Assembly: GCA_029782025.1 (NCBI GenBank)
Contig: JAKOVR010000219.1
Location: forward strand, 80,823-144,822
Origin: Actinomycetes bacterium
GTDB lineage: Bacteria; Actinomycetota; Acidimicrobiia; Acidimicrobiales; Acidimicrobilacustridaceae
Reading direction: 5' to 3'
DNA: 64,000 nucleotides
The notes under the pieces were generated by a model. That model had not been told where the DNA came from. It saw nothing but the letters and a program-made list of their open reading frames with translations, and searched no databases. Shown here in pieces: positions 47,042-55,438 of the stretch (positions are counted from its first letter, which is position 1; every line of letters begins with the position of its first letter). The position numbers and the translations under genes were made by a program.

Positions 47042-48646
47042 ATGTCGGCCGTGACCGACGACCTCACCCATCTCCACGACCCCGTCCTGTTCCCCCACCT
47101 CCTCATCAAGGGGTTGAGCGCCCACGACGACCGGCCCTGCCTGTTCCTCGGCGACACTGTCGCCACCTACCGGGAGGTCCGGGAGCGGACCAGCCAGTTC
47201 GTGCAGGCCCTCCGGTCCCTCGGGGTGGGGGAGGGCACGCCGGCGTCGGTGCTGTCGGCCAACCGGCCCGAGGTGCTCTACAACATGGCGGCCCAGTCGA
47301 TCACCGGCACCCGGGGCACCCCGCTGCACCCCCTCGGGTCGCTCGAGGACCACGCCTACGTGTGCAACGACGCCGGGATCGAGGTGCTCGTGTACGACGC
47401 CGAGTACTTCGGCGCCCACGTCGCCGAGCTGGTGGAGCGCTGCCCCACCATCAAGCACTGCCTCGCCATCTGCCCGCCGTCGGGGCTGCCCGAGGGCTGC
47501 CCGGGTCAGGACTACGCCGCCCTGGCCGACCGGTTCGAGCCCCAGCCCCTCATCCCGCCGTCGGTCCAGCCCGGCGACATCGCCAGCGTCCCCTACACCG
47601 GCGGCACCACCGGCAAGCCCAAGGGCGTGATGGCCACCTACGCCGGCGCGGCCACCATGACCCAGATCCAGCTCATGGAATGGGAGTTCCCCGACGAGCT
47701 GCGTTTCCTCCTGGCCACGCCGCTGTCGCACGCCGCCGCCGCCTTCTTCTTGCCCGTGCTGTTCAAGGGCGGCGCCCTCTACTGCATGCAGGGATTCTCG
47801 GCCGAGGAGTTCTTCGGGCTCATCGAGCAGCACCGCATCACGGCCACGATGCTGGTGCCGGTCATGCTCTACGTCCTGCTCGACTCGCCGCTGGCCGACA
47901 CTGCCGACCTGTCGAGCCTCGACACGATCTACTACGGCGCCTCGCCCATGTCGCCCACCCGGCTGGCCGAGGGCATCCGGAAGTGGGGCAAGAAGTTCGC
48001 CCAGTTCTACGGCCAGTCCGAGGTGCCGATGGCCATCTCCTTCCTCTCGAAGGGCGACCACGACCCCGACGACCTCGCCCGCCTGAGCTCGGCCGGCAAG
48101 CCCACGCCGTGGATCACCCTCGGGCTCCTCGACGACGACGGCAACCCGGTGCCGCCCGGCGAGCCCGGCGAGATCTGCGTGCGCTCGCCCCTCGTGATGA
48201 AGGGCTACCTCGGCAAGCCGGAGGAGACGGCCGAGACCCTCGCCGGGGGCTGGTGCCACACCGGCGACGTCGGCCGCATCGACGAGCACGGCTTCCTCCA
48301 CATCGTCGACCGGAAGAAGGACATGATCGTCACCGGCGGGTTCAACGTGTTCCCCCGCGAGGTGGAGGACGTCATCTCGACGCTGCCCTTCGTGGGCCAG
48401 GTCGCCGTGGTCGGGGTGCCGTCCGACAAGTGGGGCGAGGAGGTCAAGGCCGTCATCGTGCCCAAGCCGGGCGAGACGGTCGACGTGGAGGCGGTGAAGG
48501 AGGCGGTGAAGCAGGCCAAGGGGTCGGTCCAGGCCCCGAAGTCGGTCGACGTCGTCGACTCGATCCCGCTCAGCGCCCTGGGCAAGCCCGACAAGAAGGC
48601 GCTGCGGGCCCAGTTCTGGGGCGACCAGGCCCGCGGGGTCAACTGA
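47042..48646 (+). CDS. acyl-CoA synthetase (AMP-forming)
   Basis: A 534-residue ANL-superfamily enzyme. The phosphate loop is YTGGTTGKPKGVM and A5 is YGQSEVPM. GEICVRSPLVMKGYLGKPEET and GWCHTGDVGRIDEHGFLHIVDRKKDMIVTGGFNVFPREVEDV are motifs A7-A8, and the final Lys is in LGKPDKKALR (A10). It activates a carboxylic acid, probably a fatty or alicyclic acid, to the acyl-CoA thioester through an acyl-AMP. The substrate cannot be read from sequence, but downstream crotonases and a dehydratase suggest that the acid is catabolised. The start is ATG 47042; GTG 47051 is possible. Confidence 0.92.
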   Translation: MSAVTDDLTHLHDPVLFPHLLIKGLSAHDDRPCLFLGDTVATYREVRERTSQFVQALRSLGVGEGTPASVLSANRPEVLYNMAAQSITGTRGTPLHPLGSLEDHAYVCNDAGIEVLVYDAEYFGAHVAELVERCPTIKHCLAICPPSGLPEGCPGQDYAALADRFEPQPLIPPSVQPGDIASVPYTGGTTGKPKGVMATYAGAATMTQIQLMEWEFPDELRFLLATPLSHAAAAFFLPVLFKGGALYCMQGFSAEEFFGLIEQHRITATMLVPVMLYVLLDSPLADTADLSSLDTIYYGASPMSPTRLAEGIRKWGKKFAQFYGQSEVPMAISFLSKGDHDPDDLARLSSAGKPTPWITLGLLDDDGNPVPPGEPGEICVRSPLVMKGYLGKPEETAETLAGGWCHTGDVGRIDEHGFLHIVDRKKDMIVTGGFNVFPREVEDVISTLPFVGQVAVVGVPSDKWGEEVKAVIVPKPGETVDVEAVKEAVKQAKGSVQAPKSVDVVDSIPLSALGKPDKKALRAQFWGDQARGVN

Positions 48647-48673
48647 CGGCACGGCGACCCCGGTCGCCCCGCC

Positions 48674-48703
48674 CATTCCTGTGAACTATGGTTCACAGGA
48701 ATG
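48674..48703. promoter_or_regulatory. 13-bp inverted repeat, candidate repressor operator before the acyl-CoA gene block
   Basis: CATTCCTGTGAAC (48674-48686) and its complement GTTCACAGGAATG (48691-48703) flank TATG. GTGAAC-N4-GTTCAC is the size and symmetry of many TetR-family operators. It lies between the acyl-CoA synthetase stop and the 48760 gene, and TATGGT in its centre could serve as a -10 box. A terminator role is less likely without a T-run. Confidence 0.6.
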
Positions 48704-48759
48704 AACGCGCCATCAGACGGGCGTCGCCGGCCGGGCCCGTCGCTCGGGGACGGTGCCCG

Positions 48760-49500
48760 GTGAACGACAAGATCTACATCCACGAGTTCATCGACATCAT
48801 CGGCCACAACCGCGCCAAGTACATGCACCACATGACGGCCAACTGGTGCCCGGTGGCGCGCGACGAGCGCAACCAGCTGTGCGTCGGGGTGTGGGGCACC
48901 GTGGGCTCGACCGGGCGGTGGCCCGAGGTGGTCAACCTCTGGGAGCTCGACGGCTGGGCCGGCCTGGCCGGCAACTTCCGCCACGAGCTGTCGCCCGGCA
49001 GTCTGCAGGACCCGTCGCTGGCGGCGTGGTGGGCCACGGCGGCGAGCCTGCGCCGGGGCGGGGTCGACCGCATCCTCGTGCCCGAGCCCTGGACCCGTAC
49101 CATCGACGAGCTCGTGGCCGACGGGGTGCGGGGCGACGTCTACGCCCACGAGCTCGTCAGCCTCCCGCCCGGACGGGCCGGGGCCTTCCTCGAGGCCTTC
49201 GGCGACCAGGGCCGCGACGCCATCGAAGGGCTCGGCCTCGGGCTCGACGTGGTCGGCGCCTACCGGGTGGCCATGGTCAACGACTCGGAGTGCATCGTCA
49301 TCTGGGCCATCCCCGATTGGGACACCTGGACCGCCTTCGAGCAGGCCTGGCTGGGCGGGGCGCTAGCGGCCTGGCAGCGCACCACGCTCGAGCTCGGGGC
49401 CGACTGGCGCCGGATCCTGCTCGTCGACTCGTCGCTGAACCCGATGCACACCGGTCGCCAACCCCAGATCGAGGACCGGCGCCCCCTCGAGGAGGTCTGA
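48760..49500 (+). CDS. hypothetical protein, possible NIPSNAP/dimeric alpha-beta barrel type
   Basis: A soluble protein of 246 residues. KIYIHEFIDIIGHNRAKYMHHMTANW at the start and later VVGAYRVAMVNDSECIVIWAIPDWDTWTAFEQAWLG resemble the two halves of a NIPSNAP-like or dimeric alpha-beta barrel protein, which bind small hydrophobic molecules. The middle has LPPGRAGAFLEAFGDQGRDAIEGLGL, again a barrel-like element. It leads a run of acyl-CoA genes on one strand and lies just after a palindromic operator. GTG 48760 is preferred over an ATG at 48688 that lies in the operator centre. Confidence 0.65.
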   Translation: MNDKIYIHEFIDIIGHNRAKYMHHMTANWCPVARDERNQLCVGVWGTVGSTGRWPEVVNLWELDGWAGLAGNFRHELSPGSLQDPSLAAWWATAASLRRGGVDRILVPEPWTRTIDELVADGVRGDVYAHELVSLPPGRAGAFLEAFGDQGRDAIEGLGLGLDVVGAYRVAMVNDSECIVIWAIPDWDTWTAFEQAWLGGALAAWQRTTLELGADWRRILLVDSSLNPMHTGRQPQIEDRRPLEEV

Positions 49501-49503
49501 CCC

Positions 49504-50775
49504 GTGGCCGAGCACGCGTCCGGCATCACCGACGAGGGCATCGCCCGGCTGCGCGCCCGCATCGGCGTGCCCGAACCGCACCCCGTGCCGCCGCACTACC
49601 TCGAGCCCAACATCGACGCCTTCCGCCACGTCGCCGTGGCCTACGGCGACGACAACCCGCTGTGGTGCGATCCGACCTACGGCGCCGGCACCCGGTGGGG
49701 CGGGCCGATCGCCCCGCCGCCGCTGGTCGGGGGCGACAGCCTGATCGGTGTCGACGAGGTGCCCCGCGTCCCCGAGGAGCACCGCGACCTGATGAAGGGC
49801 GACCCGCTCCGCGGCGTGCACGCGTTCTACTCGGCGTCGGCCCGGGAGTGGTGGGCGCCGCTGCACCCCCACCGGTCGGTGACCCGGCGCAACGCCCTCG
49901 TCGGCGTGCTCGACAAGCCCAGCGAGTTCGCCGAGCGGGCCGTGCACGAGTGGACGGCCCAGGCCTTCCGCGAGGCCGGCGGCCCGCTGCTGTCGGCCCA
50001 GTTCCGGTTGATGATCCGCACCGAGCGCACCAAGGCCCGGGAGCGCAAGAAGTACGACGAGGTGGCCATCGCGCCCTACACCGACGAGCAGATCGCCGAG
50101 ATCGACGAGCAGTACGCCGGCGAGTCCCCCCGCGGCGCCGAGCCCCGCTGGTGGGAGGACGTCGAGGAGGGCGACCCGATCGGCCCGATGGTGAAGGGGC
50201 CGCTGCTCGTCACCGACATGGTGTGCTGGCACGTGGGGATGGGCATGGGGCTCTACGGCGTGAAGCCGCTGCGGCTCGGCGCCGCCAACCGGCGCCGCAT
50301 CCCCCGCTTCTTCCGCCCGGACGAGCTCAACATCCCCGACGTGCAGCAACGGGTGCACTGGGACCCGGCCTACGCCCGCGCCGCCGGCAACCCCACCACC
50401 TACGACTACGGCCGCATGCGCGAGACCTGGCTCATCCACCTCTGCACCGACTGGATGGGCGACGACGCTTGGCTGTGGAAGCTCGACTGCGAGTTCCGCC
50501 GGTTCAACTACGTGGGGGACACCCAGTGGCTGCGGGGCACGGTGACCCGCCGGTACCTCGCCGAGGGCGACCGGCCCGCCGTCGACCTCGCCCTCGAGGC
50601 GGTCAACCAGCGGGGCGAGCTCACCACCCCGGGGCACGCCACCATCCTGCTGCCGTCGCGGGAGCACGGGCCGGTGCGGCTGCCCGACCCGCCCGGCGGC
50701 GCCACCGACCTCGAGGCGGCGCTGGCCGCCATCGCCGACGACTTCCTCGCCGGACGGCGGGGGGAGGACCGATGA
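49504..50775 (+). CDS. FAS1-like/MaoC-type acyl dehydratase domain protein
   Basis: A 423-residue protein with hot-dog-fold features. The N-terminal half matches the 'FAS1-like dehydratase' pattern (ALxYGDDNPLWCDPTYGAGTRWGGPIAPPPLVGGDS, with the characteristic APP). The C-terminal half has a second hot-dog segment (WWEDVEEGDPIGPMVKGPLLVTDMVCWH, then DYGRMRETWLIHLCTDWMGDDAWLWKL, and a VTRRYLAEGDRPAVDL strand). Such proteins hydrate or dehydrate CoA thioesters; the MaoC Asp/His pair is not obvious, so activity is uncertain. It overlaps the next crotonase by 4 bases (ATGA). Confidence 0.78.
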   Translation: MAEHASGITDEGIARLRARIGVPEPHPVPPHYLEPNIDAFRHVAVAYGDDNPLWCDPTYGAGTRWGGPIAPPPLVGGDSLIGVDEVPRVPEEHRDLMKGDPLRGVHAFYSASAREWWAPLHPHRSVTRRNALVGVLDKPSEFAERAVHEWTAQAFREAGGPLLSAQFRLMIRTERTKARERKKYDEVAIAPYTDEQIAEIDEQYAGESPRGAEPRWWEDVEEGDPIGPMVKGPLLVTDMVCWHVGMGMGLYGVKPLRLGAANRRRIPRFFRPDELNIPDVQQRVHWDPAYARAAGNPTTYDYGRMRETWLIHLCTDWMGDDAWLWKLDCEFRRFNYVGDTQWLRGTVTRRYLAEGDRPAVDLALEAVNQRGELTTPGHATILLPSREHGPVRLPDPPGGATDLEAALAAIADDFLAGRRGEDR

Positions 50776-51605
50776 GCCCCACCATCCTCGACGGCCCCGG
50801 TGTCGACGGGCTCCGCCTCGTCCTCGACGGGCCGGTCCTCCGGCTCACCCTCGACCGGCCGGACAAGCGCAACGCCCTCGACGACACCATGGTCGGCGGG
50901 CTCGTCGACGCCATCGACGCGGCCGGCCGCGACGAGCGGGTGCGGGCCATCCTCCTCACCGGCGCCGGCGACCACTTCTGCTCCGGCGCCGACATCGTGG
51001 CCCGCAACGCCACCGGGCCCGGGGGGGAGTCGGTCCGCCCGCGGGTGGGGAGCATCCAGCGCCGCACGCCGTCCACCGCCCACCGGTTGATCCCGCTCGT
51101 CGCATCGGTACAGGTGCCCGTGGTGTGCGCGGTGCGGGGGTGGGCCGCGGGGATCGGGCTCCACCTGGCCGCCGCCGCCGACGTCACCGTCGTCACCCGC
51201 ACCGCCCGGCTGTGGGAGCCCTTCGCCACCCGGGGGTTCACCCCCGACAGCGGCGCCACCTGGCTGCTGCCCCGCCTGGTCGGCCCGGTGCGGGCCCGCC
51301 AGCTCCTCCTCCTCGGCCACGAGCTCGACGGGGAGGAAGCCGCGGCGTGGGGTCTGGTCCACGCCGCCGTCGACGACGACGCCCTCGACGCCGAAGCGGA
51401 GGCGCTGGTGGCGCGGCTGGCCGCCGGCCCCACGGTCACCCTCGGGCTCACCAAGCGCCTGCTCCTCGATGCCGCCACGGCCTCGCTGGCCGACCAGCTC
51501 CACGCCGAGGCCATGGCCCTCGAGCTGTCGTCGCGCAGCGAGGACTTCCGCGAGGGGCTGGCCGCCTTCAAGGAGAAGCGGCCACCCGAGTTCCGGGGCC
51601 GGTGA
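50772..51605 (+). CDS. crotonase-family protein, isomerase-like (PaaG type active site)
   Basis: A protein of 277 residues. Crotonase fold: LTLDRPDKRNALDDTMV, GDHFCSGADIV (oxyanion hole) and VRGWAAGIGLHLAAAADV. The two hydratase glutamates are absent: the first is His in GIGLHLA, and the second region reads EPFATRGFTPDSGATWLLPRLVG. The PDSG.TWLLPR segment matches PaaG-like enoyl-CoA or epoxide isomerases that use Asp. I therefore predict isomerisation rather than hydration. ATG 50772 is coupled to the upstream gene. Substrate unknown. Confidence 0.85.
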   Translation: MSPTILDGPGVDGLRLVLDGPVLRLTLDRPDKRNALDDTMVGGLVDAIDAAGRDERVRAILLTGAGDHFCSGADIVARNATGPGGESVRPRVGSIQRRTPSTAHRLIPLVASVQVPVVCAVRGWAAGIGLHLAAAADVTVVTRTARLWEPFATRGFTPDSGATWLLPRLVGPVRARQLLLLGHELDGEEAAAWGLVHAAVDDDALDAEAEALVARLAAGPTVTLGLTKRLLLDAATASLADQLHAEAMALELSSRSEDFREGLAAFKEKRPPEFRGR

Positions 51606-51609
51606 CCCG

Positions 51610-52434
51610 GTGAGCGATCGCCGCTTCGAGACGCTGGTGGTCGAGCGGGACGGCCCCGTCGGCTGGCTCGTCTTCGACCGGCCCGACGCCGGCAATGCCA
51701 TGGACGCCCGCATGCTGGCCGAGCTCGAGGCGGCGTGGACCGAGCTCGACCGTGACAACGACGTGCGGGTCATCGTCAACACCGGCAACGGCCGGGCCTT
51801 CCAGACCGGGCTGGACGTCAAGCAGCTCAGCCGCGACCGGGAGGCGCTGCGGGAGCAGTCGCGCCGCACCCGCGACGCCGAGCTGCGGCTGAGCGCCTGG
51901 CACAACGGGGTGCGCAAGCCGGTGATCGCCGCCGTGAACGGGGTGTGCGCGGGTGGGGGCCTGCACTTCGTGGCCGACGCCGACATCGTGATCGCGGCGT
52001 CGGACGCCACCTTCCTCGACCCCCACGTGTCGATCGGCCAGGTGAGCGCCTACGAGACGATCGCGCTGGTGAAGAAGTCGCCGGCCGAGACCATCATGCG
52101 CATGGCCCTCGCCGGCGCCCACGAGCGGATCACCGCGGCGCGGGCCCACCAGCTCGGGATCATCAGTCAGGTGGTGGACCCGCCGGGCGACCTGCGATCG
52201 GCCGCCGCCGACCTCGCGGCCAAGATCGCCCAGAACTCGCCCACGGCCATGGCCGTCACCAAGCGGGCGCTGTGGCGGGCCCTCGAGCTCGGGCTCACCG
52301 ACGCCTGCAGGGCCGGGGCCCGCGACCTCGTCTCCATGTGGAGCCACCCCGACCAGGCCGAGGGTCCGCTGGCCTTCGTCGAACGGCGGCCGCCGGTGTG
52401 GCAGCCGCTCGATCCTCCAGGAGCTCCGTCATGA
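51610..52434 (+). CDS. crotonase-family protein lacking both hydratase glutamates (paralogue 1)
   Basis: A protein of 274 residues. The fold elements are intact (GWLVFDRPDAGNAMDARML, GRAFQTGLDV, VNGVCAGGGLHFVADADIVIAASDATFLDPHVSIGQ). The catalytic positions are changed: GGGCELA of hydratases is GGGLHFV, and QPEILLG is DPHVSIG, so both Glu are replaced by His or other residues. It is very similar to the next gene, a tandem duplicate. It may catalyse C-C bond chemistry, hydrolysis or isomerisation on an acyl-CoA, or lack activity. GTG 51610 follows the previous stop closely. Confidence 0.85.
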   Translation: MSDRRFETLVVERDGPVGWLVFDRPDAGNAMDARMLAELEAAWTELDRDNDVRVIVNTGNGRAFQTGLDVKQLSRDREALREQSRRTRDAELRLSAWHNGVRKPVIAAVNGVCAGGGLHFVADADIVIAASDATFLDPHVSIGQVSAYETIALVKKSPAETIMRMALAGAHERITAARAHQLGIISQVVDPPGDLRSAAADLAAKIAQNSPTAMAVTKRALWRALELGLTDACRAGARDLVSMWSHPDQAEGPLAFVERRPPVWQPLDPPGAPS

Positions 52435-53255
52435 CCTACTCGACCTTCGACTGCCTCAAGGTGGAGCGGCACGGTCCGGTGGGGTGGCTGATCAACAACC
52501 GGCCCGACCAGCTCAACGCCATGAGCGCCCACATGCGCGACGAGTTCGCCGTGGCCTGGACCGAGCTCGACGCCGACCCCGAGGTGCGGGTGATCGTGCA
52601 CACCGGCGAAGGCCGGGCCTTCCAGACCGGCGTCGACGTCACCGAGATCGCCACCGACGGGCAGGGCATGCAGCGCTACCGGGAGTCGATGGAGCACTTC
52701 GACGTCCACTTCACGTCGTGGCACCAGCAGGTGTGGAAGCCGGTCATCACCGCGGTCAACGGGATCTGCGCCGGCGGCGGGTTCCACTGGGTGGCCGACG
52801 CCGACATCGTGATCGCGGCGTCCGACGCCCAGTTCTTCGACCCCCACGTGTCGGTCGGCCAGGTGGTGAGCATCGAGGCCATCGGCCTGATGCGCAAGAT
52901 GCCGGTCGAGGCCGTGATGCGCATGGCCTTCGTCGGCCGGCACGAGCGCATGTCGGCCCAGCGGGCCTACGAGCTCGGCATGGTCAGCCAGATCGTCGAT
53001 CCCCCCGAGCAGCTGCGGGAGGCGGCCCAGGAGCTGGCCGAGAAGGTGGCCAAGAACTCGCCGGCGGCGATGGCGGCCACCAAGCGGGCGCTGTGGGGCG
53101 CCCTCGAGGTGGGCCTGACCGACGCCTGCAAGGCCGGCGCCCAGGAGCTGGTGTCGATGTGGGGCCACCCCGACCAGGCCGAGGGCCCGGCCGCCTTCGC
53201 CGAGAAGCGCGAACCCCGCTGGCGGTCGCCGGGCGCTGGTGAGGGCGTCGGATAG
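52431..53255 (+). CDS. crotonase-family protein lacking both hydratase glutamates (paralogue 2)
   Basis: A protein of 274 residues, a close paralogue of the preceding gene (same length, same GRAFQTG, AGGGFHWVADADIVIAASDAQFFDPHVSVGQVVSIE and AxTKRALWxALExGLTDACxAGAxxLVSMWxHPDQAEGP segments). Hydratase glutamates are again replaced (GFHWV, DPHVSVG). The conserved C-terminal TDACKAGAQELVSMWGHPDQAEGPAAFAEKR suggests that both share a binding partner or oligomer interface, possibly a hetero-oligomer. ATG 52431 overlaps the upstream stop. The stop overlaps the 5' part of the longest permease frame. Confidence 0.85.
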   Translation: MTYSTFDCLKVERHGPVGWLINNRPDQLNAMSAHMRDEFAVAWTELDADPEVRVIVHTGEGRAFQTGVDVTEIATDGQGMQRYRESMEHFDVHFTSWHQQVWKPVITAVNGICAGGGFHWVADADIVIAASDAQFFDPHVSVGQVVSIEAIGLMRKMPVEAVMRMAFVGRHERMSAQRAYELGMVSQIVDPPEQLREAAQELAEKVAKNSPAAMAATKRALWGALEVGLTDACKAGAQELVSMWGHPDQAEGPAAFAEKREPRWRSPGAGEGVG

Positions 53256-53268
53256 CGTTCGGCTCCTG

Positions 53269-54807
53269 ATGGACGAGGACGAACGGCGGCTGGCCGAGCT
53301 CGGCTACAAGCAGGAGCTCTCCCGCTCCTGGTCCGGCTTCTCCAACTTCGCCATCTCGTTCTCGATCATCTCGATCCTCGCCGGCTGCTTCACCACCTTC
53401 GGTCAGGCCTGGAACAACGGCGGCCCGCTGGCCATCTCGGTCGGCTGGCCCGTCATCTCGGCCTTCATCCTGGTGATCGGGCTGTGCATGTCCGAGCTCG
53501 TGTCGGCCTTCCCCACCTCGGGTGGCATCTACTGGTGGGCGTCCAAGCTCGGCGGCCCGAAGGCCGGCTACTACACCGGCTGGCTCAACCTCATCGGCAA
53601 CGTGGCCGTGCTGGCCTCGGTCGCCTACGGCTGTGCCACCTTCATCGACCTCACGCTCGGCACCTACAGCGAGGCGTGGGCCGCAGGCGCATCGCTCAGC
53701 CGCGTGTTCCTGATCTTCGTCGCCGTGCTGCTCCTCGTCGCCGTGGTCAACATCTCCCGCTCCGGACTGCTGGCCCGCATCAACAACGTGTCGGTCTGGT
53801 GGCATGTCGGTGGGGCGCTGGCCGTCATCGTCATCCTCGTGCTGCTGCCGGGCAGCCACCAGAGCCCCTCCTGGGTGTTCACCACCCGAATCAACAACTC
53901 GGGCTTCGGCGACGGCTCCTACTGGTTCTTCGTGCTGCCCCTCGGGTTCCTCCTCACGCAGTACACGATCACCGGCTACGACGCCTCGGCCCACCTCTCC
54001 GAAGAGACCCATCACGCCGCCGCGGCGGCGGCCCGGGGCATCTGGCAGTCGATCCTCTACTCGGCCATCGGCGGCTGGCTGTTGCTGCTGGCCTTCCTGT
54101 TCGCCGTGCAGGACGAGGCCGGCGTCACCAAGGCGGGCGGCAGCGTGGCCGCCATCTTCAGCCAGGCCCTCAGCAGCGGGTGGGCGTCGGTGGTGCTCGG
54201 CATCTCCGCCCTCGGGCAGCTGTTCTGCACGATGGCGTCGATGACCAGCACCTCGCGGATGCTCTTCGCCTTCAGCCGCGACCGGGCGGTGCCCGGCTCC
54301 CGCCTCTGGTCCCAGCTCAGCCCCCGCCAGGTGCCCGCCAACGCCGTGATGGTCGCCGCCTTCGTCGCCTTCCTGCTCACCCTCCCGGCCCTGGTGAAGG
54401 TCGACATCAACGGCGCGCCTGTGCCCGTGGCCTTCTTCGCCGTCGTGTCGATCGCCGTGATCGGGCTCTACCTGTCGTTCCTCATCCCGATCTGGCTGCG
54501 CCTCCGTGCCGGCAACCGCTTCACCCCCGGACCGTGGACGCTGGGCGCCAAGTACCGCTGGATGGGCTGGGTGGCCGTGGTCGAGATCGTGGTCATCTCG
54601 TTGTACGCGCTGCTGCCGCTGACCCCCGCCGGCGTGCCGTCCAACGAGGCCTTCGGGCTCGAGTTCGTGAACTACGCGCCGGTGGTCACCGGTACCACCC
54701 TGCTCGTGCTCTGGATCGCGTGGCACGCCTCGGTGAAGCACTGGTTCACCGGTCCCCGCACCACGATCGCCTCCGCGGAGGGATCCGAGGGACGAACGGA
54801 GGGGTGA
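53269..54807 (+). CDS. APC-superfamily amino acid or amine permease
   Basis: About 512 residues with roughly 12 TM helices. The N-terminus LGYKQELSRSWSGFSNFAISFSIISILAG is the APC consensus; FPTSGGIYWWASKLGGPKAGYYTGWLNLIG forms TM3, and ITGYDASAHLSEETHHAAAAAARGI is the cytoplasmic loop typical of GABA/choline-like permeases, as in GabP/BAT1 relatives. It imports a nitrogenous solute by proton or cation symport; the substrate is unknown. In this context it may bring in the precursor of the acid degraded by the neighbouring genes. ATG 53269 was chosen over GTG 53239, which overlaps the crotonase. Confidence 0.88.
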   Translation: MDEDERRLAELGYKQELSRSWSGFSNFAISFSIISILAGCFTTFGQAWNNGGPLAISVGWPVISAFILVIGLCMSELVSAFPTSGGIYWWASKLGGPKAGYYTGWLNLIGNVAVLASVAYGCATFIDLTLGTYSEAWAAGASLSRVFLIFVAVLLLVAVVNISRSGLLARINNVSVWWHVGGALAVIVILVLLPGSHQSPSWVFTTRINNSGFGDGSYWFFVLPLGFLLTQYTITGYDASAHLSEETHHAAAAAARGIWQSILYSAIGGWLLLLAFLFAVQDEAGVTKAGGSVAAIFSQALSSGWASVVLGISALGQLFCTMASMTSTSRMLFAFSRDRAVPGSRLWSQLSPRQVPANAVMVAAFVAFLLTLPALVKVDINGAPVPVAFFAVVSIAVIGLYLSFLIPIWLRLRAGNRFTPGPWTLGAKYRWMGWVAVVEIVVISLYALLPLTPAGVPSNEAFGLEFVNYAPVVTGTTLLVLWIAWHASVKHWFTGPRTTIASAEGSEGRTEG

Positions 54808-54847
54808 CGGGGGTGGTCCGACGGCATGCGGGTCCTACGATGCCGGC

Positions 54848-55426
54848 GTGATCGATCGTGACCTCAAGCGCTGCCTCGGCCAGATGATGAAGGGCGTGCA
54901 GGTCGTGGGCGCCACCCACGGCGGCGTCGTCCGGGCCTACACCAGCCACTGGGTGTGCCAGGTGTCGTTCGAGGAGCCGATCGTGCTGGCCTCGGTGTCG
55001 CCCAAGCACGACACCCACCCGCTGATCGCCGCCTCGGGGCGGTTCAGCGTGTCGGTGCTCGCCGGCGACCAGGTGGAGGAGGGGCAGTACTTCTCCTACC
55101 CGGGCCACAAGTTCCGCTACGTCGGCGAGGAGTACCTCGAGGAGGTCGACGGGCTCCCCGTGGTGCGCAACTGCATCGCGTGGCTGGCCTGCGAGGTGAT
55201 CGACCGCCGGACGGCGATCGGCGGGCACGACGGGTACGCCCCGGTCGAGCTCGACCACGAGCTCTTCTTCGCCCGGGTGGTGGCGGTGGGGGAGGGCCGG
55301 CTCAAGGACCCGCCGCTGCTCTACTCGTCCCGGCTCGGGTGGCGGGTCTGCGGCGAGCCCGCCCGCGAGGCCGGCGAGTCGGTGCGCGACCGGCTCCTCG
55401 CCCGCGTCGCCGACCACGACGCCTGA
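54848..55426 (+). CDS. flavin reductase-like FMN-binding protein
   Basis: A protein of 192 residues. The split-barrel flavin reductase domain is apparent: GVQVVGATHGGVVRAYTSHWVCQVSFEEPIVLASVSPKHDTHPLIAASGRFSVSVLAGDQVEEGQYFSYPG, typical of FMN reductases that supply reduced flavin to two-component monooxygenases. The C-terminal part has ELDHELFFARVVAVGEGRLKDPPLLYSSRLGWR. It starts at GTG 54848, 40 bases after the permease. No oxygenase is adjacent, except the flavin monooxygenase at 58.6 kb, which is a different type. It converges on the 55439 ligase, stops 12 bases apart. Confidence 0.87.
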   Translation: MIDRDLKRCLGQMMKGVQVVGATHGGVVRAYTSHWVCQVSFEEPIVLASVSPKHDTHPLIAASGRFSVSVLAGDQVEEGQYFSYPGHKFRYVGEEYLEEVDGLPVVRNCIAWLACEVIDRRTAIGGHDGYAPVELDHELFFARVVAVGEGRLKDPPLLYSSRLGWRVCGEPAREAGESVRDRLLARVADHDA

Positions 55427-55438
55427 CCGGTTCGCCCG

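Noticed and set aside
44795..48676. A 1293-codon minus-strand open frame
   Set aside because: It runs antisense to the DUF222-HNH protein and an acyl-CoA synthetase with full motifs, and its translation is Gly/Arg/Val-rich without domains.
48688..48759. ATG 48688 as start of the NIPSNAP-like gene
   Set aside because: It is in the centre of the inverted repeat and adds a low-complexity Arg/Ala stretch; GTG 48760 matches the structured N-terminus.
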